Source: Nitrospinaceae bacterium (lineage in GTDB: Bacteria > Nitrospinota > Nitrospinia > Nitrospinales > VA-1). From it: a stretch of 64,000 bases of DNA. The position numbers and the translations under genes are program-made. The notes under the pieces are model-generated. The model saw nothing but the letters and a program-made list of their open reading frames with translations. It ran no database searches and was not told the origin of the DNA. The stretch lies in NCBI GenBank assembly GCA_021604505.1, contig BQJC01000002.1, positions 620,001 to 684,000 of the forward strand. Direction: 5' to 3'. This document shows, in pieces, positions 1-9,371 of this stretch; positions within the stretch are counted from its first letter, which is position 1, and every line of letters begins with the position of its first letter.

Positions 1-58
1 CCGCCTCTGCTTGAAAAGAGAGGCTGAAGTTTCGGTTCCACCTTAGCGGCTCCCACCC

Positions 59-1063
59 TCAATTGCTACCGGAGCAGAGTTTTAATATCAGTGAATCCAG
101 AATTCCCTGAGGGGTTTGACCGGATGTTTTCAATTCGCGGTCCGCTTGTGCCAGATTTTTAAAATTCTGCGTCAATTCCTGCCGGCTGAAATTTTTAGTA
201 TGGTTCAGCGCTTTCTCCACTAAAAAGGGCTTTGCCCCCATCTCCTGTGCGATTTTAAACGCTGGAAGTTTTTGCGTCTGATAACTCTTGACCTCCCAGA
301 TGACCCGGAATTGCCAGACAATAGTGCCTAAAATTTTAATGGGGTCCTCTCCGTGGTCGAGCTGATTGTGGAGCAACTGGAAAGCTTTTTCCGCGTTTCG
401 CGCTTTTAAGGCCTCGGTCAGCGCGAAGGGGTTTTGTAATTTGATATCGCCCACCACCGCCAGAACATCCTGATCGGAAACGGACCGCTCTTTTCCGGCG
501 AAGGTCACAACTTTTTCCAGTTCAGATGCCAGGATTCCCGGTTTCGGGCCCGTTCGTTCCACCATCTGCCGCGCCGCATCCTGGGAGAGGTTGTAGCCAA
601 GGGATCGGGCCCGCTGTTTGATCCAGGGAATGAGAGACGATTCTTTAGGAGCCTCGCAGGATACCGCTCCCTGAATTTTGGTGAGACCCTTGAAAATATT
701 TTTTTTCCGGTCGGCTTTGTTGGCAGTCAGAATCAGACAAGTTCCGGGGATGGGGTCTTTGATATATCCCAAAAGCAATTCTGTTTGCTTTGGAAGTAGA
801 GTGACCTCATGAAGACCTTTTACCACCACCACTTTAGTTCCGCCCAGGAAAGGCAAGGTTTTGACCGCTGAGAGCCAGTCATTCACGGAACTGCTTTTTG
901 CCTCGAACGATTCGAGATTGAACTCTCGGTTTTCTGGAGTGAGCAGCTTTTGCAGCAGGGTTTGGATGATCTCGGTGTGAAAAAACTTTTCCTCACCGTA
1001 CAGGAAATAAAGGCAGCCCATCTTCCCTTGTTCGATCTGCTGAAACGCTTCGTCGGGGGTCAA
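59..1063 (-). CDS. holA: DNA polymerase III delta subunit (clamp-loader)
   Basis: Delta subunit of the clamp loader, which opens the beta sliding clamp during replication. About 334 residues, the usual size. The family signature is visible: a FLYGEE segment near the N-terminus, the AAA-like region with ILTANKADRKK, and the C-terminal collar ending SGQTPQGILDSLILKLC. The reading frame stays open to an ATG at 1132, but that would overlap lptE by 56 bases. I prefer the TTG at 1063 (MTPDEAF), just after the lptE stop. It lies last in a leuS-lptE-holA run, an order seen in many Gram-negative genomes. Function is confident; the start is not, because neither candidate has a good ribosome-binding site. 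Confidence 0.85.
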   Translation of the reverse strand: MTPDEAFQQIEQGKMGCLYFLYGEEKFFHTEIIQTLLQKLLTPENREFNLESFEAKSSSVNDWLSAVKTLPFLGGTKVVVVKGLHEVTLLPKQTELLLGYIKDPIPGTCLILTANKADRKKNIFKGLTKIQGAVSCEAPKESSLIPWIKQRARSLGYNLSQDAARQMVERTGPKPGILASELEKVVTFAGKERSVSDQDVLAVVGDIKLQNPFALTEALKARNAEKAFQLLHNQLDHGEDPIKILGTIVWQFRVIWEVKSYQTQKLPAFKIAQEMGAKPFLVEKALNHTKNFSRQELTQNFKNLAQADRELKTSGQTPQGILDSLILKLCSGSN

Positions 1064-1076
1064 AACGGTAAAGAAG

Positions 1077-1601
1077 TTAAAATTGGTCGATGACGATGCT
1101 TGCCAGGCGGTTCCCCAGTTCGGCATAAGCATCCTGGAGAGCGTCCTGCCGGGCGGCTTCGGAATTGATCACGTCGGCGTTGGTTCGAAAATCCCATTTG
1201 GTGGTGAAATTTTGTTTCAGGAAGCGCTTTTTTTTCACCCGATCGATCACGTCGATGCTCACCCCCAGTTGAACGTAATATTCCTGTGCCACATCCTCGG
1301 TGGTGAAGGACACCGCCTGCAGGGCGTAGCTGTTTAATATCCCCTTCATCACGAGATCTGCTTGTTTTGTGCTCACCACTTTCAGACGGCCATCGTTGAT
1401 AAAGGATTCCCGTATGACATTGGTCATGTCCCGGTGAATATCCGGTTCCGAGGATGTGTTACCGAATACCGGAATGGAGATGCTTTTCAGATGCGGTGGA
1501 AGTGAAGAGCCGGTGCCGACCAGATGATATCCGCAACCGGCCACTAACAGAAAGGCGGTAAAGAAACCCAGCCATTTAAATCGGGTTTTCATTTTCCTCA
1601 T
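1077..1601 (-). CDS. lptE: LPS-assembly lipoprotein LptE
   Basis: Outer-membrane lipoprotein that plugs the LptD barrel and helps insert lipopolysaccharide. Begins with a short basic segment, a hydrophobic stretch and a lipobox (VAGC, Cys23) followed by GYHLVG, as in LptE/RlpB. The mature part contains the family pattern SISIPVFGN...T and a C-terminal EAARQDALQDAYAELGNRL helix. Length 174 residues is normal. The ATG overlaps the leuS stop by four bases, so the two are probably translationally coupled. An internal Met4 could be an alternative start. Confidence 0.88.
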   Translation of the reverse strand: MRKMKTRFKWLGFFTAFLLVAGCGYHLVGTGSSLPPHLKSISIPVFGNTSSEPDIHRDMTNVIRESFINDGRLKVVSTKQADLVMKGILNSYALQAVSFTTEDVAQEYYVQLGVSIDVIDRVKKKRFLKQNFTTKWDFRTNADVINSEAARQDALQDAYAELGNRLASIVIDQF

Positions 1602-4099
1602 TGTGCAACGATGTTGATCAGTTTTTTAGGAACCACAATGATCTTCTTTATCTCTTTTCCATGCGTCAGTTCCTGGATCTTCGGGTCTTTAAGCGAATGA
1701 GACTTTAATTCCTCATCGCTCATTTCAATGGGAACCGTGATTTTATGTCTCACTTTACCATTGACCTGAATCACGATCAATACTTCCTCAGCCTGGATAA
1801 GCGCTTCTTCATAAACCGGCCAAACGGTTTTCCCGACGCTTTGACTGTAACCGATAAGGGACCCGATTTCCTCCGCAATATGCGGAGCGAATGGCGACAG
1901 CATCAATACCAGAGTGTCGATCGCTTCCCGGACGACGCTTTTGCCGTCAGCCTCCTGTTTTCCGGAGGCACTCCACCATTCCCGAAAAAGATACAGGTGA
2001 TTGACCAGTTCCATGGTCGCCGCGATGGCGGTGTTGAATTGTGTTCGATTCTGGATGTCTTCCGTCACCCGTTTGATGGTGATGTGAGTGATTCTTCGCA
2101 GCTCTTTCAACTCTTTTGCCAGGTCCGCACCAGGGCCCGGCAACGGGCCGGCTTTTTTGATATCCGGCAGGAACTCTGCGCAAATTCGCCACACTCTTTT
2201 TAGAAAACGAGAACACCCCTCGACCCCCTTGTCGCTCCAGTCCAGATCCTTAACCGGAGGCGCGGCGAACAGAATAAAAAGCCGTGCCGTATCCGCCCCG
2301 TAGTTATTGATGATGTCATCCGGATCAACAACATTGCCCTTCGATTTTGACATCTTGGCTCCGTCCTTGATCACCATCCCCTGAGTGAGCAAGCGTTGAA
2401 AAGGTTCCGGCGATCGGATCTGTCCTAGATCCCTAAACACCAGGTGAAAAAACCGCGAGTACAAAAGATGAAGAATCGCATGCTCGATGCCGCCGATGTA
2501 TTGATCCACTGGCATCCAGTAATCGACATCCTCTTTTGCAAAGGCCCCAGCGTCGTTGCGGGGGGAAGTGAAACGGTCGAAATACCACGAGGAACAGACA
2601 AAAGTGTCCAGCGTGTCGGTCTCACGCCTGGCGGGTTGACCGCATTTCGGGCAAGGCGTATTGATGAATTCAGCCAGGGTATGAAGCGGTGACTGGCCGC
2701 GGTCGCCCAGTTGGGCGTCCAGTGGAAGTTCAACGGGAAGCTGGTCATAAGGAACCGGGACGATGCCGCAGCCATCGCAATGCACGATGGGAATCGGCGT
2801 TCCCCAATAGCGCTGTCTCGAGACGCCCCAGTCGCGTAGTTTATAATTGACGGTGGCTTTGCCAATCTTTTCAGATTCCAGATGTTCGCAGACCTTTCGG
2901 ATGCCTTCCTTGCCGAACAACCCGTCAAACGGACCGGAGTGCCGCATCGTGCCTTCCCCGGAAAAAGCTTCCGTCATTGTGCTTTCATCAAGAGAACCTT
3001 CTCTGGGCTCAATGACGGCTTTGACGGGGAGCCCGTATTTCCGGGCGAAATCCAGATCGCGCTGGTCGTGCGCCGGAACCGACATGATCGCGCCGGTGCC
3101 ATATTCCATCAGCACGAAATTGGCGGACCAGACCGGGATCGCTTTGCCAGTCAGCGGGTTCAGGGCATAAGCTCCAGTGAAGACGCCTTCTTTATCTCCT
3201 GTTTCACTGGTCCGCTGGATTTTGTCTTCTCCCGCGACTTGGGCGATGAATGTTTCGACCGGTTTCTCCTGATCCGTTCCCTGCGCCAGTTTCTTGGTCA
3301 ACGGGTGTTCGGGAGACAGGACCATGAACGTGGCTCCGTAAAGTGTGTCGGGCCGGGTGGTGAAAATTTTGATAACCTCGCCGCTTCCCTGGATGGAGAA
3401 GTCCACTTCGGCGCCATAACTTTTGCCGATCCAGTTTTTCTGCATGGTCAGCACCTGTTCCGGCCAACTGCCGGAAAGATGTTTCAAGCCTTCGAGCAAT
3501 TTGTCGGCGTAATCGGTTATTTTAAGGAACCAGCTCTCCTGTTTCTTCTGTTGCACCGGGCCGTCGCATCGCCAGCAACAACCATCGACCACTTGTTCGT
3601 TGGCCAGAACCGTTTGGCAGACCTCGCACCAGTTGACCGTGGCGTTTTTGCGGTCCACGAGGCCCTTTTCCATGAACTTGAGGAAGCACCATTGATTCCA
3701 CCGGTAATATTCAGGACGGCAAGTGGCGATCTCCCGACCCCAGTCATAGCCGAACCCTAATCTTTTGATCTGCGTGCGCATGGCGCGGATGTTTTCAAAC
3801 GTCCACTTTGCCGGATGGGTTTTGTTTTGAATGGCGGCGTTTTCCGCCGGCATGCCAAACGCGTCCCAGCCTAAAGGATGCAGGACATTGAACCCTTGCA
3901 TGCGTTTGAACCGGGCGATCGCGTCGCCGATGGCGTAGTTGCGAACATGACCCATGTGGATTCGTCCCGAGGGGTAGGGAAACATTTCCAGAAGATAAAA
4001 CTTTTCTTGAGCCGGGTCCCGCTCCACCCTGAAGGTTTTGTTCTCTTCCCAGGTTTTCTGCCATTTTGTTTCAATAGACTTAAAATCGTAATCTTGCAT
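1598..4099 (-). CDS. leuS: Leucyl-tRNA synthetase
   Basis: Class I aminoacyl-tRNA synthetase charging tRNA-Leu. 833 residues, as expected for the bacterial single-chain enzyme. Signature HMGH lies at residues 48-51 after FPYPSGRI, and KMSKS begins near residue 582. Zinc-type cysteine clusters are visible (WCEVC...CCWRC, and CDGCG...CPKCG). The connective editing domain (TTRPDTLYGATF) is present. It is the first gene of a minus-strand run continuing into lptE and holA, and is divergent from the symporter gene across a 133-base gap that must hold both promoters. Confidence 0.97.
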   Translation of the reverse strand: MQDYDFKSIETKWQKTWEENKTFRVERDPAQEKFYLLEMFPYPSGRIHMGHVRNYAIGDAIARFKRMQGFNVLHPLGWDAFGMPAENAAIQNKTHPAKWTFENIRAMRTQIKRLGFGYDWGREIATCRPEYYRWNQWCFLKFMEKGLVDRKNATVNWCEVCQTVLANEQVVDGCCWRCDGPVQQKKQESWFLKITDYADKLLEGLKHLSGSWPEQVLTMQKNWIGKSYGAEVDFSIQGSGEVIKIFTTRPDTLYGATFMVLSPEHPLTKKLAQGTDQEKPVETFIAQVAGEDKIQRTSETGDKEGVFTGAYALNPLTGKAIPVWSANFVLMEYGTGAIMSVPAHDQRDLDFARKYGLPVKAVIEPREGSLDESTMTEAFSGEGTMRHSGPFDGLFGKEGIRKVCEHLESEKIGKATVNYKLRDWGVSRQRYWGTPIPIVHCDGCGIVPVPYDQLPVELPLDAQLGDRGQSPLHTLAEFINTPCPKCGQPARRETDTLDTFVCSSWYFDRFTSPRNDAGAFAKEDVDYWMPVDQYIGGIEHAILHLLYSRFFHLVFRDLGQIRSPEPFQRLLTQGMVIKDGAKMSKSKGNVVDPDDIINNYGADTARLFILFAAPPVKDLDWSDKGVEGCSRFLKRVWRICAEFLPDIKKAGPLPGPGADLAKELKELRRITHITIKRVTEDIQNRTQFNTAIAATMELVNHLYLFREWWSASGKQEADGKSVVREAIDTLVLMLSPFAPHIAEEIGSLIGYSQSVGKTVWPVYEEALIQAEEVLIVIQVNGKVRHKITVPIEMSDEELKSHSLKDPKIQELTHGKEIKKIIVVPKKLINIVAQ

Positions 4100-4218
4100 T
4101 CAGCCGTGGCTCCGTTTTTCGGAAAAGTGTTTATACTAGCAAAAATGGCAAAATAATCCAGCCGCGATAAAAATGGCAGAGTCCGGGCAAAAAACCTATC
4201 AGGGGCGTTATTCTTCGC

Positions 4219-4224
4219 TATAAT
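4219..4224 (+). promoter_or_regulatory. Candidate -10 box of the symporter gene
   Basis: A perfect TATAAT ends only eight bases before the ATG at 4233. If used, transcription would begin at or within a few bases of the start codon, giving a leaderless mRNA. No convincing -35 box lies 16-18 bases upstream, so this is tentative. Confidence 0.35.
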
Positions 4225-4232
4225 AACAGGCC

Positions 4233-5687
4233 ATGACGGAACTGACCGCAGTCATCGGAACGGTTTTCTTTTTATATGTGCTGTTGATGATCGGAATCGG
4301 TTATGTCACCTCCCGGAGCACCCATTCCCCTGCCGATTTTTTTCTTGCCGACCGGTCCCTGAAAGCGTGGGTCACGGCGATTTCCTCCACCGCAAGTTCC
4401 GAAAGCGCCTGGGCGGTTTTGGGAACCGTGGGTCTGGCCTATAAAGACGGCTTGTCGGCCATGTGGTTTTTGCCCGGGTGCCTTTTAGGATACGCCATCA
4501 ATTGGCTGTTCATCGCCGAAAAACTCAGAAAATATTCCCATGAAAAACACGCCCTCACCGTCCCCGATTATCTGGAATCCCATTTCAACGACAAGTCCAA
4601 TATCCTCCGCCTCATATCAGTCGTCATCATTTTCTCCTGCATGATGGCTTATATTGCCGCTCAGTTCACCGCAATCGGCAAAACCTTCGACGCGATTTTT
4701 GGCATTCCGCACACCCTGAGCATTTCGGTTGGCGGCGCCATCGTGATTCTCTATACCATGATGGGCGGGTTCCGGGCGGTGGCCTGGACCGATTTCGTTC
4801 AAGGATTGATCATGGTTGTCGGCATAGTCTTGCTGGCTTCAGTCGCGGTGGCGGACCTGGGCGGTTTTAAAGGCATGGTTCAAAAGGTCAATGAAACGTC
4901 TCCCGATACCCTCGCCTGGATGGGAGGGAAAACCACCTCCGTATTTTTCGGGTCGATGGTGGGGTTGCTGGGCATCGGTCTTGGCTATCCCGGCCAGCCG
5001 CATGTGATCACCCGCTACATGGCGGCGAAGGATACGAAAACCATCGAACGGGGAATCTGGATCGCTTTTTCCTGGGGATTGTTGATTTACGTTTCCGCCA
5101 TTGTCCTGGGCATCGCCGGTAACGCCTTGTTTCCCGGATTAGAAGACCCCGAGCACCTCTTTCCCAAAGCGGCGGATGCATTGTTGCCCACAGTCGTGAC
5201 GGCTGTCGTCCTGACCGGGGTACTGGCGGCGATCATGTCCACGGTTTCCGCCCAGATCATCGTGGCGGCATCGACGATCGCACACGATACTTATACAAAG
5301 ATGCTCAACCGCACCCTGTCGCATGAAAAAATTATTCTGTTGAGCCGTGTCACCATCCTGGTATTGGGGGTGGGCGCGATGGCCATCGCCCTCATAGAAA
5401 CGCGGGTGATCTTCTGGTTCGTGTTGTTCGCCTGGTCGGGTTTGGGGGCGAGTTTCGGCCCGGTTATCCTGTTCACGCTTTATTCCAGACGCGTTACGTT
5501 CCAGGGGGCGGTTGCCGGAATGATCACGGGATTTTTAACGACTATAATCTGGAAAGTTTCGGGATTGTCCGATGCGGTGATCTATGAGCTGGTTCCCGCA
5601 TTTTTGTTTTCCAGTCTGGCCCTCTGGTGGGTCAGTCGCACAACAGAAAATAAAGGTTTTGCAGATAAAGCCCGAAGTGACAATTGA
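4233..5687 (+). CDS. Sodium:solute symporter family protein (PutP-like)
   Basis: Inner-membrane sodium-coupled transporter of the SSS family. 484 residues with about 12-13 hydrophobic segments. Family landmarks: FFLADRSLKAW after TM1, the SSTASSESAW stretch in TM2 (sodium-site region), and GLGYPGQPHVITRYMA, closely resembling the proline permease PutP. Proline is therefore the most likely substrate, but another amino or organic acid cannot be excluded. It stands alone on the plus strand and converges on the GT30 gene with only four bases between stop codons. Its ATG sits directly behind a TATAAT, suggesting a leaderless transcript. Confidence 0.85.
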   Translation: MTELTAVIGTVFFLYVLLMIGIGYVTSRSTHSPADFFLADRSLKAWVTAISSTASSESAWAVLGTVGLAYKDGLSAMWFLPGCLLGYAINWLFIAEKLRKYSHEKHALTVPDYLESHFNDKSNILRLISVVIIFSCMMAYIAAQFTAIGKTFDAIFGIPHTLSISVGGAIVILYTMMGGFRAVAWTDFVQGLIMVVGIVLLASVAVADLGGFKGMVQKVNETSPDTLAWMGGKTTSVFFGSMVGLLGIGLGYPGQPHVITRYMAAKDTKTIERGIWIAFSWGLLIYVSAIVLGIAGNALFPGLEDPEHLFPKAADALLPTVVTAVVLTGVLAAIMSTVSAQIIVAASTIAHDTYTKMLNRTLSHEKIILLSRVTILVLGVGAMAIALIETRVIFWFVLFAWSGLGASFGPVILFTLYSRRVTFQGAVAGMITGFLTTIIWKVSGLSDAVIYELVPAFLFSSLALWWVSRTTENKGFADKARSDN

Positions 5688-5691
5688 TGGT

Positions 5692-6984
5692 TCAGTCTTT
5701 TAACTGCTCCAAAACAATTTCCGCCATTCGCCGGGATGCGCCTTTATTGGCTTGAATCCAGGATTTAGCCTTATCAACCAGGCCGCCGCGTTTCGAGGAA
5801 TCTTCTAAAAAGGACGTAAGTACGGTTTCCATTTCTTCTGCGTTATTTACCGGAAAAGCCAGACCCTGTTGCCTGAGTTCGTCCGCCACCTGCCGGAAAT
5901 TTTCAATATGAGGTCCGTGGAGTACGGGTTTGCCCTGAGCCACCGGTTCCATGAGACTGTGGCCGCCTCCGGGAGGGATCAGGCTTTTGCCGACGAAGGT
6001 AATCTCACCGATGGAATACAGTTTCGAGAGCTCACCCATCGTATTGAGCAGGATCACCTGGTTCTTACCAGCAGAGCTTTCGCCGATGGCCGTGCGTCTG
6101 GCAAAGGGCATTTTTCGCGTTTCCAAAAGCGTTTCCACATCATGCACGCGCTCCAACCTTCTAGGAGCCAGAACCAAAACCAAATCGGAAAACTTTTTTC
6201 TCAAATTCTGAAACGTTTCAAGAATGATTTCTTCTTCCCCGGAATGCGTACTGCCCGCCACCCAGACAGGGCTTGTTGCGGGAATCCCCAGACCGGATCG
6301 AATTTCGCGACGATCCCCTTCCGGGACGGTTTCCAAGGCGTCGAATTTGGGGTCGCCGATGACCTTCAGCCGGTCCGCCTCCACCCCCAACTTTTTAAGG
6401 GATTCTTTCCCTCCTTCGCTTTGCATGCACAAAAGGCGGAACCCATCGAATAAATTTTTGGAAAGAAACCCCAACATTTGGTAGCGCGTAAAAGACCGCT
6501 GGGAGATACGTCCGTTGAAAAGTAACGCAGGAATCTCGCGCCCGGCCAAAAGATCGAGAAGACCCGGCCAGAAACCGGTGTCCGTCACGACGAATACATC
6601 GGGACGAATGCGGTTCAGCGCCGTCAAAGTGAAGGGCAGGCAATCGAGCGGATGGAAAAAAATTTGCTCGGCAAAGGAGATTTTCTGCCGGGCGCCGTCG
6701 TACCCAGTATCGGTGGTGACCGAGACCACGAGCCTGAGGTCCGGTCGCTTCTGGTGAATGATTTTTAACACCGGTGCGGCGGCGGTGACCTCGCCCAGAG
6801 ACAGAGCGTAAATCCACAGCGTTTTTTTTTCGGCTGATTCCGGTAATGCAGGAACAAAGCCAAAGTGATGCCACAATCCCCGGCGTTTGCTGTTTGTCAG
6901 AATGGAATAAACGGCAAAACAGGGAACCGCTATGAATGCGGTCAGCGTTGAGAGAATATGATAAACCCACATCATCGGAATCAA
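5692..6984 (-). CDS. GT30-family glycosyltransferase, divergent Kdo-transferase paralogue
   Basis: Inner-membrane-anchored glycosyltransferase of the WaaA/KdtA family. 430 residues: N-terminal hydrophobic anchor (about 5-30), the GT30 N-domain with the catalytic-base motif in the form SLGE (Glu65), and a GT-B C-domain with AGSTHSGEE, DTMGEL and PPGGGHSLMEP. Compared with the neighbouring paralogue and typical WaaA, the conserved E-x-E-x-W-P motif is D-T-G-F-W-P (residues 135-140), so the second acidic residue is lost. The start overlaps the stop of the upstream paralogue by four bases. It may add a different sugar, a second Kdo, or be a modified acceptor variant; the activity is unproven. Confidence 0.8.
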   Translation of the reverse strand: MIPMMWVYHILSTLTAFIAVPCFAVYSILTNSKRRGLWHHFGFVPALPESAEKKTLWIYALSLGEVTAAAPVLKIIHQKRPDLRLVVSVTTDTGYDGARQKISFAEQIFFHPLDCLPFTLTALNRIRPDVFVVTDTGFWPGLLDLLAGREIPALLFNGRISQRSFTRYQMLGFLSKNLFDGFRLLCMQSEGGKESLKKLGVEADRLKVIGDPKFDALETVPEGDRREIRSGLGIPATSPVWVAGSTHSGEEEIILETFQNLRKKFSDLVLVLAPRRLERVHDVETLLETRKMPFARRTAIGESSAGKNQVILLNTMGELSKLYSIGEITFVGKSLIPPGGGHSLMEPVAQGKPVLHGPHIENFRQVADELRQQGLAFPVNNAEEMETVLTSFLEDSSKRGGLVDKAKSWIQANKGASRRMAEIVLEQLKD

Positions 6985-8243
6985 CGATCCGTCTGCGTTT
7001 GTTGTATAAGCTCCACGGTTCGTTGCACAGCGCCCTGGTTGGCCAGAACGGTTTCCGCCGCCGATCGGCCACGCCGGCTCCGCTCTTCCGGGTTTGCTAG
7101 AAGACGATGCAGGGTGGAATGCAACGCAGTGGAATTTTCGATTTGAATGCCGCCGCCGGATTCTTGCAAAAGCCTGGCTTCTTCCTCGAAGTTATTCATG
7201 TGTTTTCCGAAGACCACCGGAATCCCGAACGCGGCAGGTTCTAAAATATTTTGTCCGCCAAACCTGGGATTGAACCCTCCACCGACAAAAGCTAAGCAAG
7301 CCCGAGAATAGTAATCATTGAGTTCTCCCATGGTGTCCACAAGAATGAGAAACGCGTCATCGCGTTCGGAGTTTGATGAAAGTTTCGAGTGCCATTTAAG
7401 CTCCAGTCCAAATTCCTGGATCAGGCCTTCGATTTCCTGACAGCGCTCCAGATGCCTGGGTGCGACCACATATTTTAGATCGGGAAAGTCTTCTTTCAAG
7501 CGCAGGATGGTTTCCATGACAGGGCCTTCGTCTCCGGGCCGGGTTGAACCGAATACGATCAGCGAGCTTTTCTCAGCGAAGGCATTTTTATCGTTTTGCA
7601 ATGAATTGCCTGTCAGGGCGTCAAATTTAATGTTGCCCGCCACACGCACTTTCTCCGGATTGACGCCCAGAGCCAAAACGCGGTCCGCATCGCTTTGGGT
7701 TCGCATCGAAAAAACCGCAACCGCATCCGCAAGCCAGCGAAAGAGCGGCAGAATTTTTTGGTAACGGTCCGCTGATTTTTGCGACATCCTGCCATTGACC
7801 AAAAGAACCGTCACGTGGCGGCGTTTACAACCCCTGAGAAGAGAGGGCCAAAGTTCCGCTTCAATAAGAACCAATTGCGAAGGGTCCAGTTTGGTGAAAA
7901 GCGGATTGAGCCACAGGGGGAAATCCGGCGGCAGACGGAAAACGTTTTCGATGTTTTCTTTTTTCGCCAGGTCGTAGCCCGTTCGCGTGAAGGTCGAAAG
8001 AACGATGGGTTTCACGTTTCCATTTTGAAGAAGAGCGTCCAGAAGAATTTTGGCGGCCCGAACCTCTCCTGCCGATGACGCGTGAATCCACAAACATCCA
8101 GACAACTGAGGGAGGGATCTCCCGCCTTTGAGACGCTCCAGAAGATCCGAGCGAAATGGGGCAGAGAGCGCCATTCGCATTAAAATAAAAGGGGATGCGG
8201 CTAGGATGGCAACGGCGACAATGGTATGATAAAAAATTTCCAT
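6981..8243 (-). CDS. waaA: 3-deoxy-D-manno-octulosonic acid (Kdo) transferase
   Basis: Transfers Kdo from CMP-Kdo to lipid IV-A at the cytoplasmic face of the inner membrane, the first inner-core step of LPS. 420 residues with an N-terminal anchor, catalytic-base motif ASSAGE (Glu60), the EAELWP motif (residues 128-133) and a C-domain with FGSTRPGDE, DTMGEL and GGQNILEPAAFG. It keeps all the usual motifs, so it is the better candidate for the housekeeping enzyme of the pair. Divergent from lpxK, 43 bases away, which supports a shared lipid A/core role. Confidence 0.9.
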   Translation of the reverse strand: MEIFYHTIVAVAILAASPFILMRMALSAPFRSDLLERLKGGRSLPQLSGCLWIHASSAGEVRAAKILLDALLQNGNVKPIVLSTFTRTGYDLAKKENIENVFRLPPDFPLWLNPLFTKLDPSQLVLIEAELWPSLLRGCKRRHVTVLLVNGRMSQKSADRYQKILPLFRWLADAVAVFSMRTQSDADRVLALGVNPEKVRVAGNIKFDALTGNSLQNDKNAFAEKSSLIVFGSTRPGDEGPVMETILRLKEDFPDLKYVVAPRHLERCQEIEGLIQEFGLELKWHSKLSSNSERDDAFLILVDTMGELNDYYSRACLAFVGGGFNPRFGGQNILEPAAFGIPVVFGKHMNNFEEEARLLQESGGGIQIENSTALHSTLHRLLANPEERSRRGRSAAETVLANQGAVQRTVELIQQTQTDR

Positions 8244-8286
8244 AGCGAGAAAGTATACCGCGAATTATAAAAATGAGCTTTCTTTT

Positions 8287-9363
8287 ATGAGATGGGAACC
8301 TCTCTACTACCGAATCATTTCTCCCGAACGAAAGTTTTATCACGTGCCGGTTTTTCTTTTGTTAAAGGTGACGTCGATATTTTATTTTTTGGGCCTTCGT
8401 CTGAACCGCCTGGCTTATCGTTGCGGATTTTTTCCCACCCGGCGGCTGAAGGCCCGGGTGATCAGTGTCGGAAACTTGACTCTGGGCGGAACCGGGAAAA
8501 CTCCCGTCGTCATCATGGTCGCCGAAACCTTGCGCGGTCATGGATACAGGCCCGCAATTCTCAGCCGCGGATATGGCGGAAGTTCAAAAGATAAGATCAA
8601 TGTCGTTTGCGATGGTCAACAGGTTTTACTCTCAGCGAGGGCTGCAGGAGACGAACCGGTCATGATCGCTGAACGGCTAAAAAACATTCCGGTGCTCACA
8701 GGACAGAATCGCTACTTGACCGGAAATCATGCCATCGACCGATTCGGCGCGGACACCCTGATCCTCGATGACGGGTTTCAGCACCTGGCCCTTTCGCGCG
8801 ACCTCAACATTCTGCTTTTTGACCAGAAGAAACCGCTGGGTAATGGAAATCTGTTTCCCGCAGGCGAATTGAGAGAATCGGTGACAGAATCCCGACGCGC
8901 CGGTCTGGTCTGCATCACGAGGTCTTCGGGAAATAATCCGTCTCCTTCTTTGCAGGCGTCACTTCCCGGTCACATCCCGGTGGTCAAAACTGCGCTCAGA
9001 TTAGATTCAATCGTCCGCCTCGATAATAGTGAAACTTTGGACGTGGAAAGTTTAAAGGGCCAGCCAGTTGCGGCCTTTTGTGGAATTGCCAAACCGGGCG
9101 ACTTTAAAGCCACTCTGGTTGCGGCGGGTGCGCGTGTGGTTTTTTACCGGGCGTTTGGCGACCATCATCGTTACGATGCGGAGGATTTAAAATCGATCGA
9201 TCAGGCCGCGAGAAAAACGCATGCAAAATACATTCTGGTGTCGGAAAAAGACGGCGTCAAAATTGATCCTTCAATGTTCTCGCTTCCGGTGATGAAAGTG
9301 GTCGTCGATGTTGTGATTCTTGAAGGCCGGGATGTTTTTACCCGGCTTCTTTTGAAAAATTGA
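8287..9363 (+). CDS. lpxK: Tetraacyldisaccharide 4'-kinase
   Basis: Lipid A pathway kinase that phosphorylates the 4' position of the tetraacyldisaccharide 1-phosphate. 358 residues. A P-loop GGTGKT lies at residues 67-72 after SVGNLTLGG, and the family motif LDDGFQHLALSRD is present. The N-terminus is hydrophobic, consistent with peripheral membrane association. Divergent neighbour of the waaA pair; the next gene starts at or just after its stop codon, implying cotranscription. Confidence 0.95.
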   Translation: MRWEPLYYRIISPERKFYHVPVFLLLKVTSIFYFLGLRLNRLAYRCGFFPTRRLKARVISVGNLTLGGTGKTPVVIMVAETLRGHGYRPAILSRGYGGSSKDKINVVCDGQQVLLSARAAGDEPVMIAERLKNIPVLTGQNRYLTGNHAIDRFGADTLILDDGFQHLALSRDLNILLFDQKKPLGNGNLFPAGELRESVTESRRAGLVCITRSSGNNPSPSLQASLPGHIPVVKTALRLDSIVRLDNSETLDVESLKGQPVAAFCGIAKPGDFKATLVAAGARVVFYRAFGDHHRYDAEDLKSIDQAARKTHAKYILVSEKDGVKIDPSMFSLPVMKVVVDVVILEGRDVFTRLLLKN

Positions 9364-9371
9364 GTCCGGCG

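Noticed and set aside
3-24. Hairpin GCCTCT/AGAGGC at the left edge, possible terminator after holA
   Set aside because: The stem is only six bases with a ten-base loop, and the sequence beyond it is cut off, so no T-run can be checked.
2882-3760. Long plus-strand open frame inside leuS
   Set aside because: Antisense to a clear leucyl-tRNA synthetase; composition is a codon shadow with no recognisable domain.
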